Shown: piece by piece, positions 24,753 through 32,269 of the stretch
Layout: each line of letters begins with the position of its first letter
How positions within the stretch are numbered: the stretch's first letter is position 1
Assembly: GCA_027034115.1 (NCBI GenBank)
Contig: JALVJB010000197.1
Span: forward strand, 1 to 50,579
DNA from: Acidilobaceae archaeon
Lineage (GTDB): Archaea; Thermoproteota; Thermoprotei_A; Sulfolobales; Acidilobaceae
Direction: 5' to 3'
Length of the DNA: 50,579 nt
Notes under the pieces: model-generated
Told to the model about the DNA's origin: nothing
Databases searched by the model: none
What the model saw: the letters and a program-made list of their open reading frames with translations, nothing else
Translations under genes and position numbers: made by a program

Positions 24753-25485
24753 CCAGCTCCTATTAGCAGTCACCGGCCTCACGAATAGAGACTGGGCCGG
24801 CGCTCTCATGGTCTTGCCCGGAACGATAGGCATACTCCTAGCCCTCCGGGGGTCCCTCGAGGCCTCATCCCTACTTGGCCTTACTACAATCGTTGCCTCG
24901 GGCCTCTACAAGGTTAGCGGGATAATACCTGGCCTAGCTCTTTTGGGCTTCACGTTTTCACTACTCGTATACTGGGTTCACGAAGAGGCTTGCGGCAGGG
25001 GTCTCCGCCTCTTGGGAGTAGGAGTGGGGGTCGGTGGCTATGCTCTCTCGCTCTCATGGGTTCTCCACGGGTGGGGCATTTACGCCCGTTATCTGCCTCC
25101 AGAGTCGCTTGAGGCGCTCTCGAGCAATGGGGGCTTCACGATCCTCGTAATTACGTCCACATTGTTCTTCTCGTTGACCGCTTACTATGCTTTAAGGCCG
25201 AATAGTTCTCTTCCATCGATAGCCTCCGCCGCCCGGTGGCTATATGATAATAGGACCGCGCCGATAGAGGCTCTCGCATACTTATTATTCCTTGCATCGC
25301 TTCGGGTATCGCCGTTCGTAGCGTTGCTAGGCTTCGTCTCCGCGGGCTTGGGTATTTGGGCTTGGAGCCTCACCAGGAGGAGGGAAGCCGTTCTTCTCAC
25401 AGTGCTTTTATCTTATGTCCTACTAGTATGGGTTACGGGCTACTATAAGCTTGTAAACGATTACCTCTTAAGACTCCTTCACTAG
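24679..25485 (+). CDS. Hypothetical multi-spanning membrane protein of the MoxR-DUF58 locus
   Basis: Up to 268 residues with eight or so hydrophobic segments (for example LAAGLALSSQLLLAVTGL and SLLGLTTIVASGLYK). I know no named family, though an unnamed membrane protein often closes archaeal MoxR-DUF58 operons. The GTG at 24679 would give a 74-base overlap with the DUF58 gene; starts further inside are possible, so the N terminus is uncertain. The 3' end overlaps the convergent 56-residue membrane protein by 18 bases. Confidence 0.6.
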   Translation: MRRLRLQGASGVSCRSLAAGLALSSQLLLAVTGLTNRDWAGALMVLPGTIGILLALRGSLEASSLLGLTTIVASGLYKVSGIIPGLALLGFTFSLLVYWVHEEACGRGLRLLGVGVGVGGYALSLSWVLHGWGIYARYLPPESLEALSSNGGFTILVITSTLFFSLTAYYALRPNSSLPSIASAARWLYDNRTAPIEALAYLLFLASLRVSPFVALLGFVSAGLGIWAWSLTRRREAVLLTVLLSYVLLVWVTGYYKLVNDYLLRLLH

Positions 25486-25638
25486 ATCAGCCCCTACAAT
25501 CATTGTCACGGATCCAACCGTTGCCCCGACGAGGCTCGCGATAACGTAGCCCTCGACGGCTAGTCCTATGCTTGCGATATAGAACGCGATCGAGGAGGCG
25601 AGTAACCCTATACCCATGATGACCCTGAGCCTAGCCAT
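25468..25638 (-). CDS. 56-residue two-helix membrane protein
   Basis: Translates as MARLRVIMGIGLLASS, then a hydrophobic helix to about residue 24, a short VEGY turn, and a second glycine-rich helix VIASLVGATVGSVTMIVG, ending KES. Its ATG overlaps the stop of the caspase-like gene by eight bases and follows GGTGAGG, so translation is coupled. Compact size and coupling suggest a membrane partner for that protein. No family is recognised. Confidence 0.6.
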   Translation of the reverse strand: MARLRVIMGIGLLASSIAFYIASIGLAVEGYVIASLVGATVGSVTMIVGADLVKES

Positions 25639-26485
25639 TACTCCTCACCATAATCTTTACTACCGCTCCCGTGTCTGGGTCCGGTCCAACGGTCTCGTTA
25701 GCCATTTCTAGGGCCCTTAGAGGGTCCCCCGTATGTGCTAGATCTCGAGCCCATTCCAAGAGGAATTCGTCAGCGTGTAGCCATGTAACGTTACCGTCCC
25801 ATGCTATATAGGCGGAGGCTCCCTTATCGATGATTACCTTTGCTAGCCTATCGTCTTGGAACCCGTAGCATCCCGTGAAGAATACTATCGTCTTATTCAT
25901 CTCGCCAGCTATGTCGCGGAAGAATTTGGGGCTCACGGCCAAGTATTTGGGTAGCTCTTGTAGGGGGACCCCCGGCCTCGGTATCACCGCTGGGGCATAG
26001 TAGCCTTTACGGATACCGTCCTCGATGTTCTTCACTCCATAAACAGCCTCGGCTTCTATAACGTACATGCCAGTGTATACATAAGCGCCGAGGGGCTTCC
26101 CACTGCTAGGATCTCCGTTGTAGGCTCCATGCGCCCTGATTATTACTAAGCCATACTGCCCCATGCCTACTAGCGGGTCGAGAGTAGCGTTAGCCCCATA
26201 ATAGACTGTGACGCTAAAGCCCATGCTCTCCAGGATCTTCTTGAGCGTGGAGACTTCCCGGGGATCGGGGAACTCTCGGGCTAGGCTATCGTATATGAGG
26301 GCCTTGTGGGGGACCCCTGAGAGGTTTATGCTAGCAGTAGTGGTGCTCGCTGGGGGTCCCCCGCTAGTGGTTGCCCTAGGAGTATTGCCTGGGTTTCCTC
26401 CGCCTCCCCGTAGGAGGAGCGAGGCGCCCACAATTGCTGCTACTACGATGAGTATAACAGTGTAGGCCGCCCGCCTCTTATCCAT
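25631..26485 (-). CDS. Membrane-anchored caspase/CHAT-like (clan CD) putative peptidase
   Basis: A 284-residue protein with an N-terminal membrane helix (AYTVILIVVAAIVGASLLL), a Gly then Pro/Thr/Ser-rich linker, and an alpha/beta domain. A hydrophobic strand ends in His-Gly (GLVIIRAHG, His119) and another in cysteine (TIVFFTGCYG, Cys206), the catalytic dyad layout of clan CD peptidases (caspase, gingipain, CHAT). The following KVIIDKGASAYIAWDGNV and repeated helices match the same fold. The ATG at 26485 has GGAGG eight bases upstream; an in-frame start at 26536 would lie inside tRNA-Leu. Peptidase activity is inferred, not shown. Confidence 0.7.
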   Translation of the reverse strand: MDKRRAAYTVILIVVAAIVGASLLLRGGGGNPGNTPRATTSGGPPASTTTASINLSGVPHKALIYDSLAREFPDPREVSTLKKILESMGFSVTVYYGANATLDPLVGMGQYGLVIIRAHGAYNGDPSSGKPLGAYVYTGMYVIEAEAVYGVKNIEDGIRKGYYAPAVIPRPGVPLQELPKYLAVSPKFFRDIAGEMNKTIVFFTGCYGFQDDRLAKVIIDKGASAYIAWDGNVTWLHADEFLLEWARDLAHTGDPLRALEMANETVGPDPDTGAVVKIMVRSNG

Positions 26486-26508
26486 CCCAGGAGCCTCCAA
26501 GTATATGT

Positions 26509-26596
26509 TGGTGCGGGGGGTGGGATTCGAACCCACGCAGGCCTACGCCATCGGGTCCTAAGCCCGACCCCTTTGGCCAGGCTCGGGCACCCCCGC
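26509..26596 (-). tRNA. tRNA-Leu(TAG)
   Basis: Reverse strand: acceptor GCGGGGG/CCCCCGC, long variable arm, T-arm GTGGG-TTCGAAT-CCCAC, discriminator A and encoded CCA (26509-26511). The anticodon loop CTTAGGA in the stem TCGGG/CCCGA gives TAG. No intron. ATTTAAAT at 26629-26636 is a possible promoter. Only two bases differ from tRNA-Leu(GAG) at 35725-35812. Confidence 0.96.
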
Positions 26597-26733
26597 GTTC
26601 CCTTCTAATGCACCTATACGGGGACGCCATTTAAATCCTTCCAGTCGCCCAGCTCCCTGCCCAGCCACTTTTTAACCCAAGGGGTGGGCTTCCTGGTTGC
26701 TGGGGTAGCTTCAGAGTCTAACGGTGAAGTATA

Positions 26734-28101
26734 GTGGGGGCTCTCGACGCTCTAGCCGCTATTGCAGACAAGTTTCCAACTATTGAGAAGCCGGTGCCGA
26801 AGCCCAGCCTATACCGGAGGCTGACGTGGACCGGCATAATCCTAGTACTCTACCTCATAATGGCGAACATCCCCCTCTACGGGATCCCCCCACAGGCAAC
26901 TGCGACGAGTATCTCGCTGCAAAGGATTATCTTCGCGAGCAGCGCTGGCAGCCTAATGGAGCTAGGTATCGGCCCGATAGTGACTGCGGGCCTAATACTC
27001 CAGGTCCTGGTTGGAGCTAAGATAATCGACATAGACCTTACAGACGAGGAGGCGAGGAGGAAGTTCACCGCCGCCCAGAAGAGCCTCGCCATACTCTTCG
27101 CTATCTTCGAGGCAACCATGTACGTGATTGGTAATAGGTACTGGGCGGGGACCGGTATAACTCCTAGCTGGACCATCAAGATCCTGGTAATACTCCAGCT
27201 GAGCTTCGCCGCCTTCCTCGTCATACTCTTCGACGAGATGCTCCAGAAAGGCTGGGGCATCGGCAGCGCTATCAGCCTCTTCATCCTAGCAGGAGTCGCG
27301 CACAGCGTCTTCTGGTCCCTCCTAGGCTACGTGCCTAGGATAGCTGAGACGTACGGCTTCATACCAGCCCTGTTAAAGGAGAGAAGCCTACTCCTAATAG
27401 CTAGGCCTAACGGCTACCCGGACCTAACCGGGCTATTTGCAACGATTGCGATAATTCTCTTCCTAGTCTACGTGCAGGCTATGCGTGTGGAGATACCAGT
27501 CACTTCGGCCAGGCTGAGGGGCATCCGTTCGAGGGTCCCCCTCCAGTTCATGTATGTGACTAACATCCCGATCCTGCTCGTCGGTATCCTGATATCGGAC
27601 CTCCAACTCTTCAATAATATTATACAGAGTATGGCCTCTCCAACGAGCAAGTGGGCGCATTACTACAGCCAGATGGTGTACTACCTCAGCCCTCCGAGAG
27701 GTATAATACCCACCCTTAGCGACCCCCTCCGGGCAGTGATATGGGCCGTCTCATGGACAATACTCTCAGTAGCCTTCGGCTACATGTGGGTGGAACTAGC
27801 AGGGCTTAACCCGAGGGATCAGGCCGAGAACCTGGTTAAGAGCGGCATGGAAGTGCCCGGGATGAGGAGGAACCCGAGGATACTCGAGTCCATACTGGCC
27901 AAGTACATCTACCCGCTAACACTGCTCTCCAGCCTAATCGTTGCAGCCATCGCCATAGTAGCAGACATATTCGGGGCCTACGGGACTGGCACTGGCCTAC
28001 TGCTTGCTGTTGGTATTATTAACCAGTACTACATGATGATCTCATATGAGAGAGCGCTAGAGACCTACCCACTACTGAGGAGGATACTAGGCGAGGGGTG
28101 A
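26734..28101 (+). CDS. secY: Preprotein translocase subunit SecY
   Basis: A 455-residue protein with ten predicted membrane helices, forming the channel for protein export with SecE and Sec61-beta. Typical parts are the N-terminal segment YRRLTWTGIILVLYLIMANIPLYG, the plug region after it, and GSAISLFILAGVAHSVFW and PVTSARLRGIRSRVPL in the cytoplasmic loop. The GTG start follows GGTGA. A box TTTTTAACC near 26668 lies at promoter distance. It begins the secY-adk-DUF106-rpl34e-cmk-rpl14e-cbf5 cluster common in crenarchaea. Confidence 0.96.
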   Translation: MGALDALAAIADKFPTIEKPVPKPSLYRRLTWTGIILVLYLIMANIPLYGIPPQATATSISLQRIIFASSAGSLMELGIGPIVTAGLILQVLVGAKIIDIDLTDEEARRKFTAAQKSLAILFAIFEATMYVIGNRYWAGTGITPSWTIKILVILQLSFAAFLVILFDEMLQKGWGIGSAISLFILAGVAHSVFWSLLGYVPRIAETYGFIPALLKERSLLLIARPNGYPDLTGLFATIAIILFLVYVQAMRVEIPVTSARLRGIRSRVPLQFMYVTNIPILLVGILISDLQLFNNIIQSMASPTSKWAHYYSQMVYYLSPPRGIIPTLSDPLRAVIWAVSWTILSVAFGYMWVELAGLNPRDQAENLVKSGMEVPGMRRNPRILESILAKYIYPLTLLSSLIVAAIAIVADIFGAYGTGTGLLLAVGIINQYYMMISYERALETYPLLRRILGEG

Positions 28102-28108
28102 GGAACTG

Positions 28109-28717
28109 GTGAGGCACCCCTTCAGGGTAGTAATAGTGACGGGCGTCCCCGGTGTGGGGAAGACCACTGTGCTCCGCCTAACCGCGGAGAAGGCCCGGGA
28201 GAGAGGTCTAAACGTGGAAGTAGTGAACTTCGGCTCATTCATGCTCGACTACGCGGTGCGCGAGGGGATAATCGAGGATAGAGATAAGATAAGGACCCTC
28301 CCCCTCCGCAAGCAACTCGACCTGCAGGCCAAGGCTGCTAAGGCTATAGTAGAGTATGCCAGGGAAAAGCTGGGAGGGGACGGCTACCTCTTTATAGACA
28401 CCCACGCACTAGTTAGAACTGTCGCTGGCTACTGGCCAGGGCTACCCAAACATGTTATAGACCATCTGCTACCCGACATGATAGCCGTCGTAGAAGCGCC
28501 CCCAGAAGTTGTAGCAGCCCGGCAGGAGAGGGATAAGACACGATATAGAAAGGACTTCGGCGGGGTTGAGGGAGTCAGGAGGCTAATGGAGTATGCAAGA
28601 GCAGCGAGCTTTGCAAGCGCGGTCTTCTACGCCTCAACAGTAGCGATCATAGAGAACCCCGAAGGCAGAGCAGAGGAGGCCGCTGAGAAGCTATTATCAT
28701 ACATAGTAAACCTCTAA
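28109..28717 (+). CDS. adkA: Adenylate kinase, archaeal type
   Basis: A 202-residue enzyme that interconverts ATP + AMP and 2 ADP. The P-loop is VTGVPGVGKTTVLRL at about residues 9-23; VVNFGSFMLDYAVREG and IDTHALVRT are typical of the trimeric archaeal form, which differs from bacterial Adk in lid sequence. It starts with GTG seven bases after secY, as in many archaea. Confidence 0.93.
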   Translation: MRHPFRVVIVTGVPGVGKTTVLRLTAEKARERGLNVEVVNFGSFMLDYAVREGIIEDRDKIRTLPLRKQLDLQAKAAKAIVEYAREKLGGDGYLFIDTHALVRTVAGYWPGLPKHVIDHLLPDMIAVVEAPPEVVAARQERDKTRYRKDFGGVEGVRRLMEYARAASFASAVFYASTVAIIENPEGRAEEAAEKLLSYIVNL

Positions 28718-28729
28718 GGGGCTAAGCCT

Positions 28730-29161
28730 TTGAACCTAAGCCCCCTACTAGCCTTCATAATCCCACTAATTTTCTCACTATCAGCGGGGGCGACGTATAG
28801 AAGCATATATCCCTATGAAACCGTGAAGAGAGCTATCGATAAGATGGCCGAGTACCGCCTTGCAAAAGCCAAGCTCGGCAGGGGTAAGCGAGCAGCTAAA
28901 AAGCTGGCTAAGATCGAGCCAGAGTATAAGAGGGCTAAGAGGCTAGTAACCAGGAGCATTATCGTAAAGATGACCCTCCTAATAGTAACATACATGTTAG
29001 GCAGCATCATAGTATTCGTTAACACGCCAATAATCCCCGCTCCCTTCCACCTCCCACCAATAACGGTAGTAGTAAACGGCCAGCCCTACGTGGAATCACT
29101 AATAATATACTTCACAGTATACGTCATAGTATTCCTAGTATTCCGCGATACCTTCTTATAG
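28730..29161 (+). CDS. DUF106/EMC3-TMCO1-like membrane protein (Oxa1 superfamily)
   Basis: A 143-residue protein with an N-terminal helix, a basic coiled-coil loop (KAKLGRGKRAAKKLAKIEPEYKR region, residues 44-66) and two further membrane helices. Archaeal DUF106 proteins are the minimal Oxa1/YidC/EMC3 relatives that help insert membrane proteins, and the gene regularly lies next to secY and adk. A TTG start is used 12 bases after adk. Confidence 0.88.
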   Translation: MNLSPLLAFIIPLIFSLSAGATYRSIYPYETVKRAIDKMAEYRLAKAKLGRGKRAAKKLAKIEPEYKRAKRLVTRSIIVKMTLLIVTYMLGSIIVFVNTPIIPAPFHLPPITVVVNGQPYVESLIIYFTVYVIVFLVFRDTFL

Positions 29162-29201
29162 CGTAAATCCGAGCCCTACTAGAAGCAACGGGGGAGCCGG
29201 A

Positions 29202-29474
29202 GTGGTAAGGCCCGCTCTCCGGAGCAGGCACCTGAGAAGAGTGATGAAGAGGACGCCCGGAGGAGACCTCATAGTACACTATGAGAAGAGGAGGCCTGGC
29301 CCAGCGAGATGCGCCAGGTGTGGGAGACCCCTCAATGGGGTACCGAGGCTGAGGCCGAACAAGCTAAGAGGCCTAAGCAAAACGAGCAAACGCCCGGAGA
29401 GACCCTACGGTGGTGTGCTTTGCCCCCAGTGCCTTGCAGACCTCCTCAGGCAGTCGATAATAGGAAACCAGTAA
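29202..29474 (+). CDS. rpl34e: Ribosomal protein L34e
   Basis: A 90-residue basic protein of the large subunit. Features are MVRPALRSRHLRRVMKRTPGG, a zinc ribbon built from CARCGRP and CPQCLADL, and RLRPNKLRGLSKTSKRPERPYGG, all typical of archaeal L34e. GTG start. Its last 55 bases overlap the start of cmk. Confidence 0.95.
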   Translation: MVRPALRSRHLRRVMKRTPGGDLIVHYEKRRPGPARCARCGRPLNGVPRLRPNKLRGLSKTSKRPERPYGGVLCPQCLADLLRQSIIGNQ

Positions 29475-30019
29475 TAGTAGTATCCGGGCCGCCGGGATCC
29501 GGTAAATCAACCTATGCGAAGAGGCTCGCGAGAGATTTCTGCCTCGACTACATCACTACCGGCGCATTCTTCCGGGAGATAGCCAGGGAGAAAGGCCTAA
29601 CCCTATCACAGCTAAGCGAGATCGCCTCGAGGGACCCCTCAATAGACCTGGCCATAGATAAGATGAGTCTAGAAGCCGCTGAGAAGGGAGGAGTAGTGAT
29701 TGACAGCCACCTCGCAGGCTGGGTCTTGTCAGGGCTCGCCCACGTTAGAATACTAGTAACAGCCCCTCTAACCATACGATTGCAGCGTATCTCTTCTAGG
29801 GAAGGGGGCGGGGATAGGATTATTGAAGAGACTGTTGCCCGAGAGTCGCTCCAGGCCGCAAGGTTCTACGAGTACTATGGATACGATACAACCTCCTTCC
29901 AGGGCTTCGACCTTGTCGTTGACACGTCAAGCCTCTCTATAGAGGAAGCTTATGATATAATTTCGAGGTATACTCGGTATAAGCTCTCCGCACTAGGCTT
30001 CCGGTTGCCAGGAGAGTAG
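29420..30019 (+). CDS. cmk: Cytidylate kinase
   Basis: About 199 residues; phosphorylates CMP/dCMP. The P-loop is VIVVSGPPGSGKSTYAKRLA, followed by YITTGAFFREIAREKG and VIDSHLAGWVL, typical of the short archaeal enzyme. No ATG or GTG lies just before the P-loop. I propose the TTG at 29420, which is five bases after GGTGGT; a GTG at 29429 lacks a ribosome site. Either way the gene overlaps rpl34e by 46-55 bases, so translation is coupled. Confidence 0.9.
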   Translation: MPPVPCRPPQAVDNRKPVIVVSGPPGSGKSTYAKRLARDFCLDYITTGAFFREIAREKGLTLSQLSEIASRDPSIDLAIDKMSLEAAEKGGVVIDSHLAGWVLSGLAHVRILVTAPLTIRLQRISSREGGGDRIIEETVARESLQAARFYEYYGYDTTSFQGFDLVVDTSSLSIEEAYDIISRYTRYKLSALGFRLPGE

Positions 30020-30067
30020 TCCTTATAAAACAGGGATGACCGCAAGCGGGTGGTGGGTGGAATAGTA

Positions 30068-30355
30068 GTGCCAGCGATCGAGGTAGGGAGGCTCTGTGTT
30101 AAAATCTATGGGAGAGAGGCAGGCAGGAAGTGTGTAATAGTCGATATTATCGATGAGAACTTCGTACTCATCACCGGGCCTAAAAACCTAACCGGTGTTA
30201 GAAGAAGGAGAGCCAACATAGACCACATCGAGCCGCTGGACAAGAAAATAGACATAAGCAAGGGAGCAAGCGACGAGGAAGTAATGGATGCCCTAACAAA
30301 GGAGGGCCTAGTCCAATTCATGCAAGAAAGAATCAAGCCGGCCCCCGCCATCTAG
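30068..30355 (+). CDS. rpl14e: Ribosomal protein L14e
   Basis: A 95-residue protein beginning (M)PAIEVGRLCVKIYGREAGRKC, then VIVDIIDENFVLITGPK, the KOW-type L14e fold. The GTG at 30068 is preferred: the GGTGGTGGGTGG run upstream gives it a good ribosome site and the normal N terminus, whereas the GTG at 30050 adds six non-conserved residues. Confidence 0.93.
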   Translation: MPAIEVGRLCVKIYGREAGRKCVIVDIIDENFVLITGPKNLTGVRRRRANIDHIEPLDKKIDISKGASDEEVMDALTKEGLVQFMQERIKPAPAI

Positions 30356-30437
30356 ACGCCATGGCGGCTACCACGCTTCCTACCTATTATATTCCTCCCC
30401 GCAGTTAACACTCCTCAATACGGAGGAGAGGCTAGAT

Positions 30438-31539
30438 ATGGGCGAGGACGTAACGCGTAAAGGCCTACGGTTTATCGAGTCAATTAACGAATTCTGCGGC
30501 TATAAGAGGAAATGGCTCGTAAAGCATGACGAGCCAACTGATCCAAGATATGGTTTCCTCCCACCCGAGAGACCGCTCGACAAGTATATCGAGTACGGCG
30601 TGATAAACCTAGATAAGCCTCCTGGGCCGACGAGCCACGAGGTAGTCGCCTGGATAAAGAGGATGTTTGGGATTGAGAGGGCGGGCCATGGGGGGACCCT
30701 AGAGCCTAGCCAGCTCGCTGAGTAGGCTGGCTTGGCGGGGAGACCCTAAGGTAACAGGAGTACTACCCGTGGCCCTCAAGCGGATGACGAGAGTAGTCGG
30801 GAGCATCATCCACAGTGACAAGGAGTACATATGTGTAATGCAGCTCCACAAGCCAGTAAGCGAGGAAGCCCTTAGGAGAGCCCTATCAGAGCTAGCCGGG
30901 ACGATATACCAGAGGCCCCCGCTGCGGAGTAGCGTTAAAAGAGCCCTTAGGACTAAGAAAGTGTACGAGATAGAACTACTCGAGTATACTGGGAAATACG
31001 CTCTCCTAAGAATATGGAGCGAGGCAGGAACCTACATGAGGAAGATCTGCTGGGACGCTGGCCTAATCCTAGGCGTTGGAGCCCACATGAGAGAGCTCAG
31101 GAGAATACGGACCGGTCCCTTCCATGAAGACAGGAACCTAGTAACAATGCTAGACGTGGCTATAGCCCTCCTACGCTACCGGGAGGAGGGTAAGGAAGAC
31201 CTACTCAGGAAGGTGATCCTACCCGGGGAGTACTCAGTGTGTCACATACCCAAGGTCGTAGTGCGAGACAGTGCGGTAGAGAGTATTGTTCACGGAGCCC
31301 AACTAGCAGTACCGGGCGTGGCAAGGGTTCAGGAGGGAATACGCAGGGGTGATACCGTTGCCCTCCTCACTCTTAAGGGCGAGTTAATAGCGCTAGCCCG
31401 GGCCGAGATGTCTAGTGAGGAGGTAATAGAGAATGAAAAAGGGATAGCCTTCAGGCCGACCCGCGTTATAATGGAGCCAGGACTCTACCCCCGCATGTGG
31501 AAGAAGAAGGACGAGGGTCCCCCAGATGGGCTGTCGTGA
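30438..31539 (+). CDS. cbf5: tRNA/rRNA pseudouridine synthase Cbf5, gene split by a 40-nt intron
   Basis: Exon 1 (30438-30702) and exon 2 (30743-31539) join to a 353-residue protein. Unspliced, exon 1 runs into TAG after GGTLEPSQLAE. Spliced, the junction reads GHGGTLDPKVTGVLPVAL, the TruB/Cbf5 catalytic motif with Asp89, whose codon has its first base in exon 1 and the other two in exon 2. The C-terminal PUA domain begins near VVVRDSAVESIVHGAQL. Cbf5 is the catalytic subunit of H/ACA RNPs (with Nop10, Gar1 and L7Ae) and also acts on tRNA U55. Introns in crenarchaeal cbf5 genes are an established phenomenon. ATG start behind GGAGGAG. Confidence 0.95.
30703..30742 (+). other. Archaeal pre-mRNA intron in cbf5 (bulge-helix-bulge)
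   Basis: The 40-nt insertion forms a stem: 30704-30714 pairs with 30726-30736 (ten pairs, one T-T mismatch at 30707/30733). Outside it are AGA bulges at 30701-30703 and 30741-30743, separated by the four-pair helix CCCT (30697-30700) with GGGG (30737-30740). This is a bulge-helix-bulge substrate for the splicing endonuclease. Because both bulges read AGA, cuts anywhere within them give the same product. Confidence 0.9.
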
Positions 31540-32269
31540 GGGGGGCGATGAGGATTCTGCTGGGAAGTGGAAAAGCCTGGCGAGGAGAGTACTCCTCCTA
31601 TTAGTCCTAGCCCTAGTAATGTGGGGCTACGAGTATTCTAGGGCGATAGCGGCGAAGATTAGCCCGGAGGTCCACTATACAACCCTCCTGTGGTTCGAGG
31701 AGAAGCTATTTGGAACCCCTCTAATCGTGTTCTTTCAAGCGCACAGGACAGCGGTCTTAGACTACTTATTCTCCGGTGTGTACTCGCTACACCCAGCATA
31801 CATAGTACTACTCCTCCTATACCTTCTAGCGAGAAAGGAGAAGCTATACATCCACGCCATAATAAGTGTAGGGTTTGCCGGGCTCATAGCAGTAGTATGT
31901 TACGTGCTCTGCCCGGTGGCACCACCGTGGATAGCAGTACCCGGGATAACAAGAATACAGAATCCTATCCTGGTATACCTCGGAAGAGGCCATAGCATCG
32001 ATCCCAACCCCTACGCTGCCATGCCAAGCATGCACGTGGCCTCAGCCGTACTAGTAGGGTACTATCTCATGAGAGCATTCCCAGGCTCGTTTATAGCGAA
32101 GATAATAACATATTTAATTATAATATTAATGCCGATAGCAGTTATCTATACGGGCAACCACTACCTCCTCGACGTTATAGCCGGCCTCATAGTAGCCTAC
32201 GTAAGCTTAGAGATAGCGGATCTAGCTGTGGATAAACTCTCTCAGAGGCACCATGGGAACTTCCAGTGA
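31526..32269 (+). CDS. PAP2-superfamily membrane phosphatase/phosphotransferase (Aur1-like)
   Basis: A 247-residue protein with about six membrane helices. The PAP2 active site is split between PYAAMPSMHVASAVLVGYYL (residues about 167-186) and YTGNHYLLDVIAGLI near 212-226, supplying the catalytic histidines. This arrangement, with PSMH, is that of the Aur1/inositol-phosphotransferase-like branch, so a phospholipid head-group reaction or lipid phosphate removal is likely (inference). It overlaps cbf5 by 14 bases. The 3' end overlaps the convergent glycoprotein-like gene by 48 bases. Confidence 0.85.
   Translation: MGCREGGDEDSAGKWKSLARRVLLLLVLALVMWGYEYSRAIAAKISPEVHYTTLLWFEEKLFGTPLIVFFQAHRTAVLDYLFSGVYSLHPAYIVLLLLYLLARKEKLYIHAIISVGFAGLIAVVCYVLCPVAPPWIAVPGITRIQNPILVYLGRGHSIDPNPYAAMPSMHVASAVLVGYYLMRAFPGSFIAKIITYLIIILMPIAVIYTGNHYLLDVIAGLIVAYVSLEIADLAVDKLSQRHHGNFQ

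Noticed and set aside
26486..26536. Longer N terminus of the caspase-like protein
   Set aside because: The extra codons overlap tRNA-Leu and the ATG at 26485 has its own GGAGG site.
30438..30725. cbf5 as a frameshifted or nonsense pseudogene
   Set aside because: A bulge-helix-bulge structure and exact restoration of the catalytic motif after removing 40 nt explain the interruption.
30704..30736. Stem-loop as a transcription terminator
   Set aside because: It lies inside cbf5, has no T-run, and fits the intron helix flanked by splice bulges.
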